Assembly: GCF_020229735.1 (NCBI RefSeq)
Contig: NZ_CP083459.1
Coordinates: forward strand, 124,001 to 188,000
Reading direction: 5' to 3'
DNA from: Deinococcus taeanensis
Lineage (GTDB): Bacteria; Deinococcota; Deinococci; Deinococcales; Deinococcaceae
DNA length: 64,000 nucleotides
Below the pieces are notes generated by a model that saw nothing but the letters and a program-made list of their open reading frames with translations, did not search any database and was not told the DNA's origin. Every line of letters begins with the position of its first letter. The first letter of the stretch is position 1. This document shows, one piece after another, positions 38,701 to 50,318 of the stretch. The position numbers and the translations under genes were made by a program.

Positions 38701-39516
38701 CAGCAGTCCCAGCTCGTTGTTGCCGGCTGCCATACTCACGTAGGTCTCGGTCCGCTCGCCGGCGGCCAGGCCGGCCAGGAGGGATTCGCGCGCCTGGGCG
38801 TGGTTCCCGAGTTCACGGTGAATTTTCCCGACGTTGACCAGGCACATGCTCAGCAGGCCGTCCTCTTTGACGTCACGGGTGCGCAGGAAGGTCAGGCACC
38901 GGAGGAAGCTGTCGAGCGCATGCGAGTAGTTCCCGAGACTCTCGTGTACGAGGCCGAGATTGTTGAGGGTTTTGGCGTGCCCGACAAGGTCACCCGCGCG
39001 CAGCTGCGCTTCGGCCGCCTGCTCCAGAATGGGCACCGCCGCGCTGTAGCGGCCCTGACGGAAGCAGAGCACCGACTTGATCTTCAGGGCCTCAATGAGG
39101 GTGTGGTCGACAGGGGCGTCTTCGGCAATCCGGATGACCTCGTCGCACAGGTCCAGCGCCTGACCGGGCTGGTCCTGTGCGACGGCCAACTGCGCGCGGT
39201 AGAGCACGACCCCCGCATAGAGCGTGAGGTTGGACGCCTGGAGGTAGGCGCTCGCGGCGCGCTGCGCGAGCCGGTCCGCGCGGGCAGGCTGGTCAAGCGT
39301 CTGCTGGCACACCGCCTGCAGTTGCAGCGCCCGGCCGTATACCAGGGAGTTCCCCGCCGTCTGGGCGCGGCGCGCGACCCGCGTGGCAATCATGGACGCC
39401 TGTTTCGGATTCTGCTGGGTGAGCCCTTCCGCTTCCATCAGGAGGAGATTCATTTCATCGTTCGCGACGAGATGAAGCTTCGTGGATTGTTCCTGAGGTG
39501 CGCTTCTGGCGGTCAT
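35800..39516 (-). CDS. TPR / HD-GYP / TPR / GGDEF bifunctional c-di-GMP turnover protein
   Basis: A 1238-residue protein without signal peptide or membrane helix. Residues about 20-440 are TPR units (ALDLCDEVIRIAEDAPVDHT, HAKTLNNLGLVHESLGNYSH and so on). A short coiled coil leads to an HD-GYP domain at about 475-650, with LAARLHDIGKIGIPDAVLMK, EIMKHHTTIGTRVL and FTHHERWDGTGYPRGLRGE; the GYP motif is intact. A second TPR array follows (about 680-1020; AQNNLGLLYKHQRNYVQSIE). A C-terminal GGDEF domain at about 1070-1235 has DGLTGVFNRRHIEEHL and VGRYGGEEFLIVLPG, with an intact GGEEF active site. It can therefore be predicted to make and hydrolyse c-di-GMP. The two TPR arrays imply control by protein partners. 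Confidence 0.92.
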   Translation of the reverse strand: MTARSAPQEQSTKLHLVANDEMNLLLMEAEGLTQQNPKQASMIATRVARRAQTAGNSLVYGRALQLQAVCQQTLDQPARADRLAQRAASAYLQASNLTLYAGVVLYRAQLAVAQDQPGQALDLCDEVIRIAEDAPVDHTLIEALKIKSVLCFRQGRYSAAVPILEQAAEAQLRAGDLVGHAKTLNNLGLVHESLGNYSHALDSFLRCLTFLRTRDVKEDGLLSMCLVNVGKIHRELGNHAQARESLLAGLAAGERTETYVSMAAGNNELGLLYQTLGEHREALSAFLQSLQITRLHGMRREEAGTLDALGMVYHALGQHDLALATLQEALNVARAIPDVPSITEALVHFGVLHAERGQYAAAITHLEEATRLADEAEMRREGIDARFHLARCYRHAGRLDEAFALHEQVVEAQRALFHEDSERRHRDVTDQVELERARTQSDMYRQLNDITMRAKEEAEREVRARTLALEQAQYETVQRLAMAAEYRDDKTGQHTTRVGEYTARLAQALNLPGQQVELLRLAARLHDIGKIGIPDAVLMKPGRFTPDEFEIMKHHTTIGTRVLTGGQSELLQLAEIIAFTHHERWDGTGYPRGLRGEAIPLEGRIVAVVDVWDALTTDRAYKDAWDLERALAEIESQSGKHFDPAVVDVFLTLAREGRLDLNVESPAPDPASSAVRVMPGLPDPLLARDADVTAQVDELAEKAWALRNTDPERLVALTQEALRLAEEQHYEQGVAYCQRNMAMTCLQAQQFGEAFDLLHPALEVAQRLHDPGLERAVSNLLSIAHDATHNTERAVEYCLRALEISRQLGEKQWQAKAQNNLGLLYKHQRNYVQSIESFLEALAVHTEEHNQFEMLLCHYNLADTCLEAGQWQAAAEHATQARRLAMAATHHELEMVATSTLARALDMQGNAAQALDLHAEAWRIACEELEGRTTEATVWTALRYAQGLLNSGKLQCALARAKEAVEAADEMQAARLSVEAHRTLAAAYEANGESPQALAHLKVAHDRDLELYQRESIRRAEALMAHHQAERARATAESYRLRTVELASANVELEKANSEKTALLKALQEQSKMLERQLREDGLTGVFNRRHIEEHLAQEFEQHQHSGRPLSVLMIDLDFFKQINDRFSHPVGDEVLRITARLFKDACRKNDRVGRYGGEEFLIVLPGTQPKEACELAERIRQRVRTYPWHELHPDLKVTLSQGVCGRTDVANHERMLALADEKLYEAKHAGRDCIRAS

Positions 39517-39655
39517 CGGGTCCTCCGGGGAGACAGGCTCACGCTCTAAAGTCTAAAGGCGGAAGATCCAGTCTAGTCTGGACTGCCGCCCCGGCCCGGT
39601 CCTGCGTGTCCGGTCTGACAGGGGGGCGCACCACGTCACCGCGGCCCGCCCTCCT

Positions 39656-40789
39656 TCACTTAATGCTGTTCAGCCACGCCTGCACATCAAGGGCGCCGTT
39701 CCCGAGGGCCGGCTGGCCGCCGGTAGCGGTTTTGTTGTACGGGAAGACGTTCATGGCCGTGGTGTTCATCTGCAGCCCAAGCTTGCCCACGTAGGCAGGG
39801 TTGTACTGCATGCCCAGCCCCAGCGCGAGTGCTCCGGCAATGATCGGCGAGGAGAACGACGTGCCTTTCACGCCACAGACAGTGCCGCCCGGGCACGCCG
39901 TGCTGAGCCACTGCCCGGGAGCCAGCAGTTCCAGCTGGTTGCCGTAATTCGTGAACGACGTCAGGGTGTAGTCGGCGTTGATCGCCCCGGTATTCACCGC
40001 GTACTGCCCAAGCGTGTTGTTCTGCACGCTATTCCGCCCCGGGTAGGACACGTTGTTCTGGGCATTGTTCCCGGCGGGCAGCGTCACGTAGACACCCTTG
40101 GCCGTGGCGTTGCCGATGGCTGTCGTCAGGGTGCTGTCCACGTCCGCCACCGCGGAGATGTTGATGATCCTGGCGCCTTTGGAAACGGCGAAGTCCACGG
40201 CCCTGGCCAGGGTGGTGGAGTACCCGGCGCCGTCGGCATTGAGGGCGCGGATGGGCAGGATCATGGCGTCCGGCGCGACCTGCAGCACAAGGCCCGCGAC
40301 GGCCGTGCCGTGACCGGAGGCCGCGCCACCCGCGAGGTCGTCCGGAGTACTGTCGTTCGAAACGAAGTCGTACCAGGTGGCCGGGTCGGTCAGTTTCCCG
40401 GCAAAGGCCGGGTGGCCCGTCTCGATGCCGGTGTCAATCACCGCGACGACAATTCCGTTTCCGAGCAGCCCACCCGCGCTGGCGGCCGAAGCGACCGCCT
40501 GACCTTCGGACAGGTGAATGGCGTTCCAGTCATCGACGTTGTCGGAGAACGTATTCAGGCGGCCATCGGGGGTGGTAGACGCCCACGCCCCGTAGGACCC
40601 GGAGGCCCAGGCGCCGTATGACTTGGTGGCCCACGCCCCGAATGAGCCGGAGGATTCCGCCGTTTTCATCAGCACGGCTGAATTGGCTCCACCTTGCGTG
40701 GTGAGGGTGGTGGGGGTGGCGTGTGGTGCTGTGCCGCACGCCACGAGCGCGACGGTCAGGCCCAGCAGAGCAGCGGTGCGTCGATTCAT
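39656..40789 (-). CDS. Secreted subtilisin-like serine peptidase (S8), second of a tandem pair
   Basis: A 377-residue lipoprotein-like protease. Signal MNRRTAALLGLTVALVACG has a lipobox-like V-A-C. Before the catalytic domain lies an 8-residue repeat tract (SFGAWATK, SYGAWASG, SYGAWAS). Catalytic triad: Asp in VVAVIDTGIETGHPAF, His in SGHGTAVAGLVLQVAPDA, Ser in GVKGTSFSSPIIAGALALG. The oxyanion Asn lies in VTLPAGNNAQNN. There is no obvious long inhibitory prodomain. The start codon is 12 bases after the stop of the other peptidase gene, so the two are co-transcribed. Confidence 0.88.
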   Translation of the reverse strand: MNRRTAALLGLTVALVACGTAPHATPTTLTTQGGANSAVLMKTAESSGSFGAWATKSYGAWASGSYGAWASTTPDGRLNTFSDNVDDWNAIHLSEGQAVASAASAGGLLGNGIVVAVIDTGIETGHPAFAGKLTDPATWYDFVSNDSTPDDLAGGAASGHGTAVAGLVLQVAPDAMILPIRALNADGAGYSTTLARAVDFAVSKGARIINISAVADVDSTLTTAIGNATAKGVYVTLPAGNNAQNNVSYPGRNSVQNNTLGQYAVNTGAINADYTLTSFTNYGNQLELLAPGQWLSTACPGGTVCGVKGTSFSSPIIAGALALGLGMQYNPAYVGKLGLQMNTTAMNVFPYNKTATGGQPALGNGALDVQAWLNSIK

Positions 40790-40801
40790 CGTCCACTCTC
40801 C

Positions 40802-42130
40802 TTAACGGTATTTATGAATGAAGGCGTACGCGTCGATCGTACCATAGCCCATCTGGGTGCCGTACTGCGAGTCATTCACCGGTTTCGCGGTCGCGTCGAG
40901 GTTGCTCATCAACTGCGTCAGCGCGGTGCTGCTGGTTTCGGTCACGCCCGTACTGAGCGCCAGGGCGATCACCCCGGACACCACCGGCGTCGAGAAGGAC
41001 GTCCCCGTCGCACTCACCGTTCCCCCTGCAGGGAAGGCCGTCGTGATGGATTCCCCCGGGGCGCTCAACTCCAGGTTGTTGCCGTACACACTGAATTTGG
41101 CCTTGGTGTTGCCTTTTGTCACGGCGCCCACGCCGACCGAGCCCGAGCCCTGCGTGTTGGTGCCGTCTGCCGGCACCGCCGGGTACAGCACGTTCGTGTC
41201 CCCGGTGTTGCCCGCCGCCGTGACCACACGGACGCCTTTGCTGATCGCGTCGGTGATCGCCTGGTTCATGGCTGCCGAGTTCTGCGACGTGCCCAGGCTC
41301 AGGTTGATCACCTTGGCCCCCGAATTCACCGCGTGGGTGATGGCGGCCGCGATGCTGGCCGTGTCGCCCACGCCGTCCGGGTTGAGCACCCGAATGGGCA
41401 GAATGGTGACGTTCGGCGCGACCTGCAGCACGATGTCCGCGACCGCCGTGCCGTGGCCGTACCCGTTCGAGAAGCCGCCGGTCGTGTCGCCGTTGACCTC
41501 CTGCGGCAGGGTGTCCCCGTCGACGTAATCCTTGGCGTTGGTGGTGTCGAGCTTGCCCAGGAACGCGGCGTGATTCAGGTCGATGCCGCTGTCGATCACG
41601 GCGACCTTCACGCCCTGCCCGAGTTCCGGCACGAGGGTCTGTGCGCTGCTGAGGTTGATGACGTCCCACAGGGGAACGTTTTCAGAGAAGGTCGTCGCGC
41701 CGGTGGTTGACCCGGTGGACCACGCGCTGTACCCGGTGGACCACGCACTGTAGCCGGTGGACCACGCGCTGTACCCGCTGGCCCAGCCGGCCGTGCCCTG
41801 TTCGGCCACGCGGAAGGCTTTGGTGTTCTGCTCCACGGCCGTGTCGTACTTGCCACGCGTACTGCTGTCGTTGGCAATGGTGGCCGTGCCGGCCAGGGCG
41901 TCATAGCTGAGGACCAGCCCGGCATACTGCGTGGCGAGTTGAGCGGCGGTGGTGCTGCTGGGCACCTTGGCCAGGGTGTGGACATATTTGTAGGTGCCGG
42001 GCAGTGTCGCCGCGCCCAGCCCGTGGAGCGGCGTGCCGGTAGGGGTCGGCCCGCGTCCGCAGGCAGCGAGGAGACACATGACGGCGAAGGTCATGGGCGC
42101 GTGCTTGAGACTGCGCGGTGCGGTGTGCAT
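40802..42130 (-). CDS. Secreted subtilisin-like serine peptidase (S8), first of a tandem pair
   Basis: A 442-residue protease whose ATG (42130) follows CCCAGGAGGCC. Signal peptide with lipobox-like LLAACG. Residues 40-105 resemble an I9-type prodomain remnant (YKYVHTLAKVP, QYAGLVLSYDALAGTATIAN). A tract of 7-residue repeats follows (GYSAWST three times, preceded by GWAS). Catalytic Asp is in VKVAVIDSGIDLNHAAF, His in GYGHGTAVADIVLQVAPN and Ser in SATGTSFSTPVVSGVIALAL; the oxyanion Asn is in VTAAGNTGD. It shares the repeat tract and its position with the neighbouring peptidase, so the pair arose by duplication. Confidence 0.9.
   Translation of the reverse strand: MHTAPRSLKHAPMTFAVMCLLAACGRGPTPTGTPLHGLGAATLPGTYKYVHTLAKVPSSTTAAQLATQYAGLVLSYDALAGTATIANDSSTRGKYDTAVEQNTKAFRVAEQGTAGWASGYSAWSTGYSAWSTGYSAWSTGSTTGATTFSENVPLWDVINLSSAQTLVPELGQGVKVAVIDSGIDLNHAAFLGKLDTTNAKDYVDGDTLPQEVNGDTTGGFSNGYGHGTAVADIVLQVAPNVTILPIRVLNPDGVGDTASIAAAITHAVNSGAKVINLSLGTSQNSAAMNQAITDAISKGVRVVTAAGNTGDTNVLYPAVPADGTNTQGSGSVGVGAVTKGNTKAKFSVYGNNLELSAPGESITTAFPAGGTVSATGTSFSTPVVSGVIALALSTGVTETSSTALTQLMSNLDATAKPVNDSQYGTQMGYGTIDAYAFIHKYR
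41712..41774 (-). repeat. 21-bp tandem repeats encoding GYSAWST
   Basis: Three near-identical 21-bp units (CCGGTGGACCACGCGCTGTAC, except for two single-base changes in the middle unit) encode the 7-residue repeats of the first subtilase. The low divergence points to recent expansion or ongoing slippage. Confidence 0.85.
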
Positions 42131-43075
42131 GGGGGGCCTCCTGGGGTGAGCGTGGGTGCGGCGATGTCGGTTCTGGTGCGGTGTCCCGCGAATGAGATCG
42201 TTTAACGACGCATGGTTGTTCTGCCACCAGTGTGCGGCCCTTCTGTGTCCCTCCTGTGAACTTTAATTGACTTAAGGAACAATTAAGGTCAGCTTGAACT
42301 CCCGGCCCGCGCAGTGCTTAAGGGGGTGCCCCTTGATCGAGCCCCCACTACCACGCAGGGTGGCGCCTGGCAGGACAGCCAGATCAGTGAAGCCCGTGTC
42401 CGCGCCCTTCAGTCAGGTAGGCCCCCTGAAAGAGGCGGCCAGGTGCAGCAGAGGTGAGTCAGGCCGAGTTCAGACACCGCCCAGTGTTCGCTTCCTGAAC
42501 CTCGAACGCTGCTCCTGCCCATGGTGACCCGCTGCCCCGGAGCCCCAGAGTCAGCCTGGGCGCGAGCGCCCCCTGAACCCGCTGGGCGTCCCCCGCCCAC
42601 CGCACCCCTGACCGGGCGCAGGTGAACCCAGGCCGCACGACCGATTGAGTTCACCGCGGCGCTGCACGCCAGCCGCGACCCTGTGAGGGCCGAACCACAA
42701 GAGGCCCAGGACCGGCATTCTGCCTGTCGGCCAATCAGCAGGCTCAGTGTCACGTCGCAGATGAGGGGGTCTGAGGTGCCTCCCTGCGCTGCTTCATCCT
42801 GGGCTGCGCCTGAATCCGGGCAGAACGGGGCGGGGGAGTGCCTTGGCCTGCTCCGGACCGGGGCGCTCTGTCCACTCCCAGTCCATGAATGGAGGTGGTG
42901 ATCATCCTCGCAGAAGCAATCAGGCACGCTGAGGAAGCTTCCTTCACGGTTCAGCGGCTCCAGACCCTCGTGTGCGGCCCCTATGAACGGTCATCAGGGG
43001 AGGTACGTCAACTGCGCCACCGTCCGCTGCGTGAGGTGGTCAAGTCGCCTGCCGTCTCAGGACGCGGCGTGTCGA
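42131..43075. other. Intergenic stretch of about 0.9 kb, no supported gene
   Basis: The first 150 bp contain the subtilase promoter region, with an AT-rich patch at 42250-42290. The remainder carries overlapping frames on both strands (for example minus 42409-42927 and plus 42889-43116) with no motif, atypical composition and no ribosome site. I see no RNA gene. Confidence 0.4.
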
Positions 43076-43108
43076 CCGAAAAAACAGCCCGCAGCGCGGG
43101 CTGCGGGC
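43076..43108 (-). terminator. Rho-independent terminator of the formate operon
   Basis: Read on the minus strand, an 8-bp stem GCCCGCAG/CTGCGGGC with a 6-base loop is followed directly by TGTTTTTTCGG. It lies 116 bp beyond the last small gene of the formate/MFS operon. The strongest intrinsic terminator in the window for minus-strand transcription. Confidence 0.8.
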
Positions 43109-43223
43109 ACCTGTGAAGCAGTGGCCTCAATCGTTTCCTTTCTACAAGAAAGCACGTTACTTGAGCCGGGTATCCATGAAGCCACGGGTTTGGACTGACG
43201 GTCAGCCTGGAGTCGACCCGGGA

Positions 43224-43340
43224 TCAGCGGAAGAGTTCGATGACTTTGATCAGTGTTTGCCAGATGGCCCAGAGCATGGGTACGGCGACGATGATCCAGG
43301 CGAGAGCGATGGTGGCAGGCGGCGTCTTCTGTTCATGCAT
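43224..43340 (-). CDS. MFS transporter small subunit (38 residues)
   Basis: A 38-residue single-span membrane peptide, MHEQKTPPATIALAWIIVAV continuing PMLWAIWQTLIKVIELFR. The AGGAAAGGAG ribosome site fits the ATG at 43340; an in-frame ATG at 43367 would overlap the MFS gene. It has the A-W-x-x-V-x-x-P-x-x-W-x-x-W-Q-T-x-x-K pattern of the tiny protein that accompanies OFA-family MFS transporters. It lies right after such a gene and probably associates with the transporter in the membrane. Confidence 0.75.
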   Translation of the reverse strand: MHEQKTPPATIALAWIIVAVPMLWAIWQTLIKVIELFR

Positions 43341-43359
43341 AAGCTTGGCGCTCCTTTCC

Positions 43360-44766
43360 TCAGTCATTGGCCGAGGCGGGGCTGCCCATGGTCGGGTCAG
43401 CGTGGAAGCGTGCGGCCACCGGACGCACCAGCAGGTTGGCAATAAAGCCCACCACCAGCAGGGCCGCCATGATCCACATCACCGTGGAGTAGGCCTGTGC
43501 GGCGGGCACGCCCGCAGCAATCTGCCGGTCGCGGAAGCCGTTGACGAGCAGCGGCCCGACGATCGCGGCGGCACTCCACGCCAGCAGGAGGCGGCCGTGA
43601 ATGGCGCCCACGTTCAGTGTGCCAAACAGGTCACGCAGGTACGCCGGAATCGTCGCGAAGCCCCCGCCGTACATGCTCAGAATGACGCAGAAGCCCGCGA
43701 CGAACAGCGGAAGGCTGGCCATCCGCCCGAACAGCGGGATCAGGAAGTACAGCACCGTGCCCAGCAGGAAAAAGATCATGTAGGTGGGCTTGCGCCCGAT
43801 CCGGTCGGAAGTCGAGCTCCACAGGAACCGTCCGCCCATGTTAAAGAGGCTCAGCAGCCCCACGAAGCCCGCAGCGGCCGTGGCCGTGACCCCACGACCG
43901 GCGCCCAGCACCGTGTCACTGAACATCTCCTGAATCATCACGCTGGCCTGACCCAGCACGCCGATGCCGGCCGTCACGTTACAGAACAGAACGGTAAACA
44001 GCAGCCAGAACTGCGGCGTGCGGAACGCCTGTTCCACAGTGACGTTGTGCGAACTGATCATGCCGTGCGTGGCCGCCTCGGTGGGCGGAGTCCACCCGTC
44101 GGGTTTCCAGCCTTCGTGCGGCACCCGCACCAGGAAGGCCCCGAACATCATCAGGGCGAAATACAGCACCGCCATCGTGATGAACGTGGGAACAATCCCG
44201 AAGTTGGGCCCGCCGTACGCGGCCATCAACGAGGTGCCCAGCGGGCTGCCCAGCAGCGCACCACCGCCGAAGCCCATGATGGCCATGCCGGTGGCGAGGC
44301 CAGGCCGGTCCGGGAACCACTTGATCAGGGTGCTGACCGGACTGATGTAGCCCAGCCCGAGCCCGATACCCCCCAGCACGCCGTTGCCCAGAATCACGAG
44401 CCACAACTGGTGGGTGGATACGCCCAGGGCCGCCACCAGGAACCCGGAGCAGAACAGCAGGGCCGAGGTGAACATGGTGCGCCGGGGGCCCACGCGCTCC
44501 ACCCACTTGCCGAACAGCGCTGAACTGGCGCCCAGAAAAAACAGGGCGACCGAGAAGATCAGGCCGACCTGCACCAGGGACCAGTCTCCTGGCGCCCCGG
44601 TGTCTGCCTTGAGGTCGCCACTGATCAGGCGGCTGAGCGGCTTGTTGAAGACGCTGTAACCGTAGATCTGTCCGATCGACAGGTGAACGGCCAGTGCGGC
44701 GGGGGGCACCAGCCAGCGGCTATAGCCAGGTGGGGCAACAGAATGCTCACGATCCAGAAACGACAT
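43360..44766 (-). CDS. MFS transporter, oxalate/formate antiporter (OFA) family
   Basis: A 468-residue, 12-helix major facilitator. SVFNKPLSRLISGD and WSLVQVGLIFSVALFFLGAS start the N-domain, with GLGLGYISPVSTLIKWFPDR (OFA signature: G-x-x-Y-x-x-x-x-x-x-x-x-x-K-W-F-P-D) and GMAIMGFGGGALLGSPLG. The central loop and the C-domain with FNMGGRFLWSSTSDRIGRKP follow. It lies 34 bp after fdhD in the formate dehydrogenase operon, so formate (or oxalate/formate exchange) is the likely substrate. This is context-based inference consistent with the family. Confidence 0.88.
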   Translation of the reverse strand: MSFLDREHSVAPPGYSRWLVPPAALAVHLSIGQIYGYSVFNKPLSRLISGDLKADTGAPGDWSLVQVGLIFSVALFFLGASSALFGKWVERVGPRRTMFTSALLFCSGFLVAALGVSTHQLWLVILGNGVLGGIGLGLGYISPVSTLIKWFPDRPGLATGMAIMGFGGGALLGSPLGTSLMAAYGGPNFGIVPTFITMAVLYFALMMFGAFLVRVPHEGWKPDGWTPPTEAATHGMISSHNVTVEQAFRTPQFWLLFTVLFCNVTAGIGVLGQASVMIQEMFSDTVLGAGRGVTATAAAGFVGLLSLFNMGGRFLWSSTSDRIGRKPTYMIFFLLGTVLYFLIPLFGRMASLPLFVAGFCVILSMYGGGFATIPAYLRDLFGTLNVGAIHGRLLLAWSAAAIVGPLLVNGFRDRQIAAGVPAAQAYSTVMWIMAALLVVGFIANLLVRPVAARFHADPTMGSPASAND

Positions 44767-44800
44767 GCCAGCCTCCTTGAAGGATGAGAAAAATTTGAAT

Positions 44801-45652
44801 TCAGGAATGAGAAACAGCGGGACCGGTTACGCCTGGCAGGCTCAACCGCTCCGGCAGGGAATAGACGTTGAAACGCCGGGTGCGGGTGAACCCGACGAGG
44901 GTGATTCCAAAACTCTCGGCGACAGCGACGGCAAGACTGCTCGGCGCTGACACGGCGCAGATCACGCTGAGGCCCGCCATGGCCGCCTTCTGGGCGATTT
45001 CGAACCCGACGCGGCCACTGACCACGAGGACGTGATTCGTCAGGGGCAGAAGCTTGCGCTTCAGCGCCCAGCCGACCAGCTTATCCACCGCGTTGTGCCG
45101 CCCGACATCCTCCCGCACCACCAGGGCCTCACCCTGCGGCGTAAACAGCCCCGCGCCGTGCAGGGCGCCCGTGGCACTGAACAGGACCTGCTGTTCCCCC
45201 AGGCGGCGCGGCAGATCACAGATCAGCTCCGGCGTGAGGGGGCCTGCAGTCCACACGCCTGGGGCGGCGCGCATGGCCAGACGCTCGATACTGCCCGTGC
45301 CGCACACGCCGCAGGCGCTGCTCGTGAAGGTGTGGCGTGACAGGGCAGCCAGCGCCTCCAATCCCGAACGCAGCTGCAGCCGCATGACGTTGGGCTGGGT
45401 CTGGTCTCCCTCGCACCAGGGCGCCATGGCCAGAACGTCTGACGCCTGCTCAATCACGCCCTCGGCGTACAGCAGGCCCAGGACCAGCTCCTCATCGTGA
45501 CCCGGAGTCCGCATCGTCACGCTGACCGGACGTTCCTCCTCCCCAGCCACAAGGCGGAGCTCCAGGGGTTCCTCCGTCACCAGCTGGTCTGCCCATGCCG
45601 TGACGGCCTCACCATCAAAGGTCAGGAGGGGGTGAGGGGTCAGGCTCAGCAT
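44801..45652 (-). CDS. fdhD: Formate dehydrogenase accessory sulfurtransferase FdhD
   Basis: A 283-residue protein. FdhD transfers sulfur to the molybdenum cofactor of formate dehydrogenase. The key C-G-V-C-G motif is present in TFTSSACGVCGTGSIERL, and the conserved EEPLELRL, MRTPGHDEELVLGLLYAEG, VLFSATGALHGAGLFTPQGE, VREDVGRHNAVDKLVGWAL and VSGRVGFEIAQKAAMAGL segments are all found in order. Four bases separate it from the DUF1641 gene upstream. Full length and intact. Confidence 0.95.
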   Translation of the reverse strand: MLSLTPHPLLTFDGEAVTAWADQLVTEEPLELRLVAGEEERPVSVTMRTPGHDEELVLGLLYAEGVIEQASDVLAMAPWCEGDQTQPNVMRLQLRSGLEALAALSRHTFTSSACGVCGTGSIERLAMRAAPGVWTAGPLTPELICDLPRRLGEQQVLFSATGALHGAGLFTPQGEALVVREDVGRHNAVDKLVGWALKRKLLPLTNHVLVVSGRVGFEIAQKAAMAGLSVICAVSAPSSLAVAVAESFGITLVGFTRTRRFNVYSLPERLSLPGVTGPAVSHS

Positions 45653-45656
45653 GACG

Positions 45657-46147
45657 TCAGGGATGGGTCCCGGGTGGGGTGGACTGGCTCTCGCGCAGGG
45701 CCTGCCCGAACCCGCGCAGCACCCCGATCATGGCCCCCAGGGCCAGACCGACATCCGGGTCGCGGGCCAGTGAAAGCAGTTCCCCCAGGCCGGCGCGTTC
45801 ACCGGCCCCGACGCGCCGCGCACCTTCACGCACGCCCTTGTTCAGTGCCCCCGTCACGGCCCCCAGCGCCTCGGGTTCGATGCTTCCCAGCGCCTTGACG
45901 AGCTCAAGGAGATTTCGCACCGCCCGCACGCTGCCCGGCTCATTGAAGATCTCCAGCGCGTGAAACGCCAGGCCCTCACCGCCCTGAACGACCCGAACCA
46001 GGGTATGCAGCACCTTGTGTTCGTGCAGTTCGCGCAGCAGCTCCAGGGCTTCAACCAGCGCGTCGGCACTCTCCGCGGTGCCTGCCGCCACTTTCTGTTC
46101 AGGGGTGGGCCGCAGCGCGCGGGCGTCAAATTCGATTGCGTGGGCCA

Positions 46148-46148
<1 letters not shown>
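45657..46148 (-). CDS. DUF1641 family protein, formate dehydrogenase associated
   Basis: A 163-residue helical protein. ELHEHKVLHTLVRVVQGGEG and the GALNKGVREGARRVGAGERA region, followed by LARDPDVGLALGAMIGVLRG, are characteristic of DUF1641 proteins (Bacillus YrhD type) that accompany YrhE-like formate dehydrogenases. The ATG overlaps the fdhF stop by one base (TGATG), implying translational coupling. Function unknown; possibly a subunit or membrane adaptor. Confidence 0.85.
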
Positions 46149-49147
<2,999 letters not shown>

Positions 49148-49976
49148 AACATCCCCCTGTGGACGGTCAAGTTGTTGATCGGCTGCTCGAAATGTAGCCC
49201 AACTCTGCTCGGCGCCTCAGTGAGATGTCCTGCTTTTGCTTAATCTTGAGTTAATTGCTCGTCCCGGCTCACACGCTCTCATGTATAGGGCGCCCGGTCC
49301 GCAAAACGGTGCATCCGGCCGCGTGGGCAGCCAGCAGCCCCCGACACCCGGTTGATTTACCAAATTTCCGGTGTGCAATCAGGCTCTTGCGCCATCCAGC
49401 TGAAAGAACATGCCCGCACAGGGAGTCAGGTGAAGCCACTGTTGCCACAGCGGCTCCATGATGCGGCACTGTTCACACCAGACACATCTATAAAGCCCGT
49501 CAGCAGGTGAACCTAACGGCTTTACTCGTGATCCACGCGTTCACAGGTGCGGTGTAGGACTACAGTTCCCCTGGACCCCGGGGTAGCAGCACATGTGCCG
49601 TCAGTTGCGTCTCCCGGCCGTTCCCCATTAGCGTCGCCTGCCTGCGTTGGAGCGGGCACTCAGGCAGACAGAGACAGCGCACCCTCCTGGAAGTGAACCT
49701 GGAACATATGATGGTATGGACATGGGGCCGCATGTCAGTCTCAAGAACAGGAAGAGGGGCGTTCGAATCCAGGTTGAGCCCACGGCACTTTCTGGTCTGA
49801 TCATCGCGTGACACCCCCAGGATTTATCGTCCCAAGCTGACTCCCATCAGACCTTCACAGATCTACTATCTCTCCCTCTGGGCTTAAAAGCGTCGGGTCC
49901 CGACAACTGGTTGACCGAATAACATAACAGCAGGGTCACCAACCAGAAGTGGAGCCGCTGGCCCTTTGGAGGCGTT
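49148..49976. other. Intergenic stretch of 0.8 kb with the formate operon promoter region
   Basis: Near 49240-49254 is TTAATCTTGAGTTAA, an imperfect palindrome with TTAA ends in an AT-rich patch about 95 bp before fdhF; it may be a regulator site. The rest (49300-49960) holds no frame I can support. Confidence 0.4.
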
Positions 49977-50318
49977 ATGACCGGAGAAGACGAACGAACT
50001 GCCGCTCAGCCGAACGAAGAAACGGGAGGAGCTCTTAAGCACCCGGAATCTCCTGACCGCGAGGCTGTCGAACAGCACGCCGCTGACGGCGACGGCCCAT
50101 TCGGCGCTGATATGCAACACCTCCTGGGCGGGACGGCCACGCCAGAGGCTCCCGAACCGGCCGCCAGCCCGTACAGCACAGGAACAGACGCGGCGACGGG
50201 TGGCAGTGTCTCCGCCTACGACGCGCGCAGCAGGTTCGGAGCGCAGGGCACACCGGAAGCACACGCAGGGACTGTCCCCACAGGAACCGGGAGCAGTGAG
50301 CCTGAGACGAGCGGGTAG
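49977..50318 (+). CDS. Small acidic, probably disordered protein
   Basis: A 113-residue frame with a good ribosome site (TTTGGAGG, 4 bases before ATG). The composition is Glu/Ala/Gly/Thr/Pro-rich throughout (MTGEDERTAAQPNEETGGAL, GTVPTGTGSSEPETSG). It has no hydrophobic core and is predicted unstructured. Hydrophilic stress-type proteins of this kind are common in desiccation-tolerant bacteria, but no function can be assigned. Confidence 0.5.
   Translation: MTGEDERTAAQPNEETGGALKHPESPDREAVEQHAADGDGPFGADMQHLLGGTATPEAPEPAASPYSTGTDAATGGSVSAYDARSRFGAQGTPEAHAGTVPTGTGSSEPETSG

Noticed and set aside
37210..39549. 779-codon open frame on the plus strand
   Set aside because: It is antisense to the TPR/HD-GYP/GGDEF gene, has no family motif, and long antisense frames are expected in GC-rich coding DNA.
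41712..41774. Short tandem repeats considered as plasmid iterons
   Set aside because: They are inside a protease gene and encode an in-frame GYSAWST tract; there are no replication initiator or AT-rich motifs beside them.
42409..43116. Overlapping frames on both strands as possible genes
   Set aside because: No ribosome sites, Cys/Ser/Arg-skewed composition and no motif; treated as intergenic.
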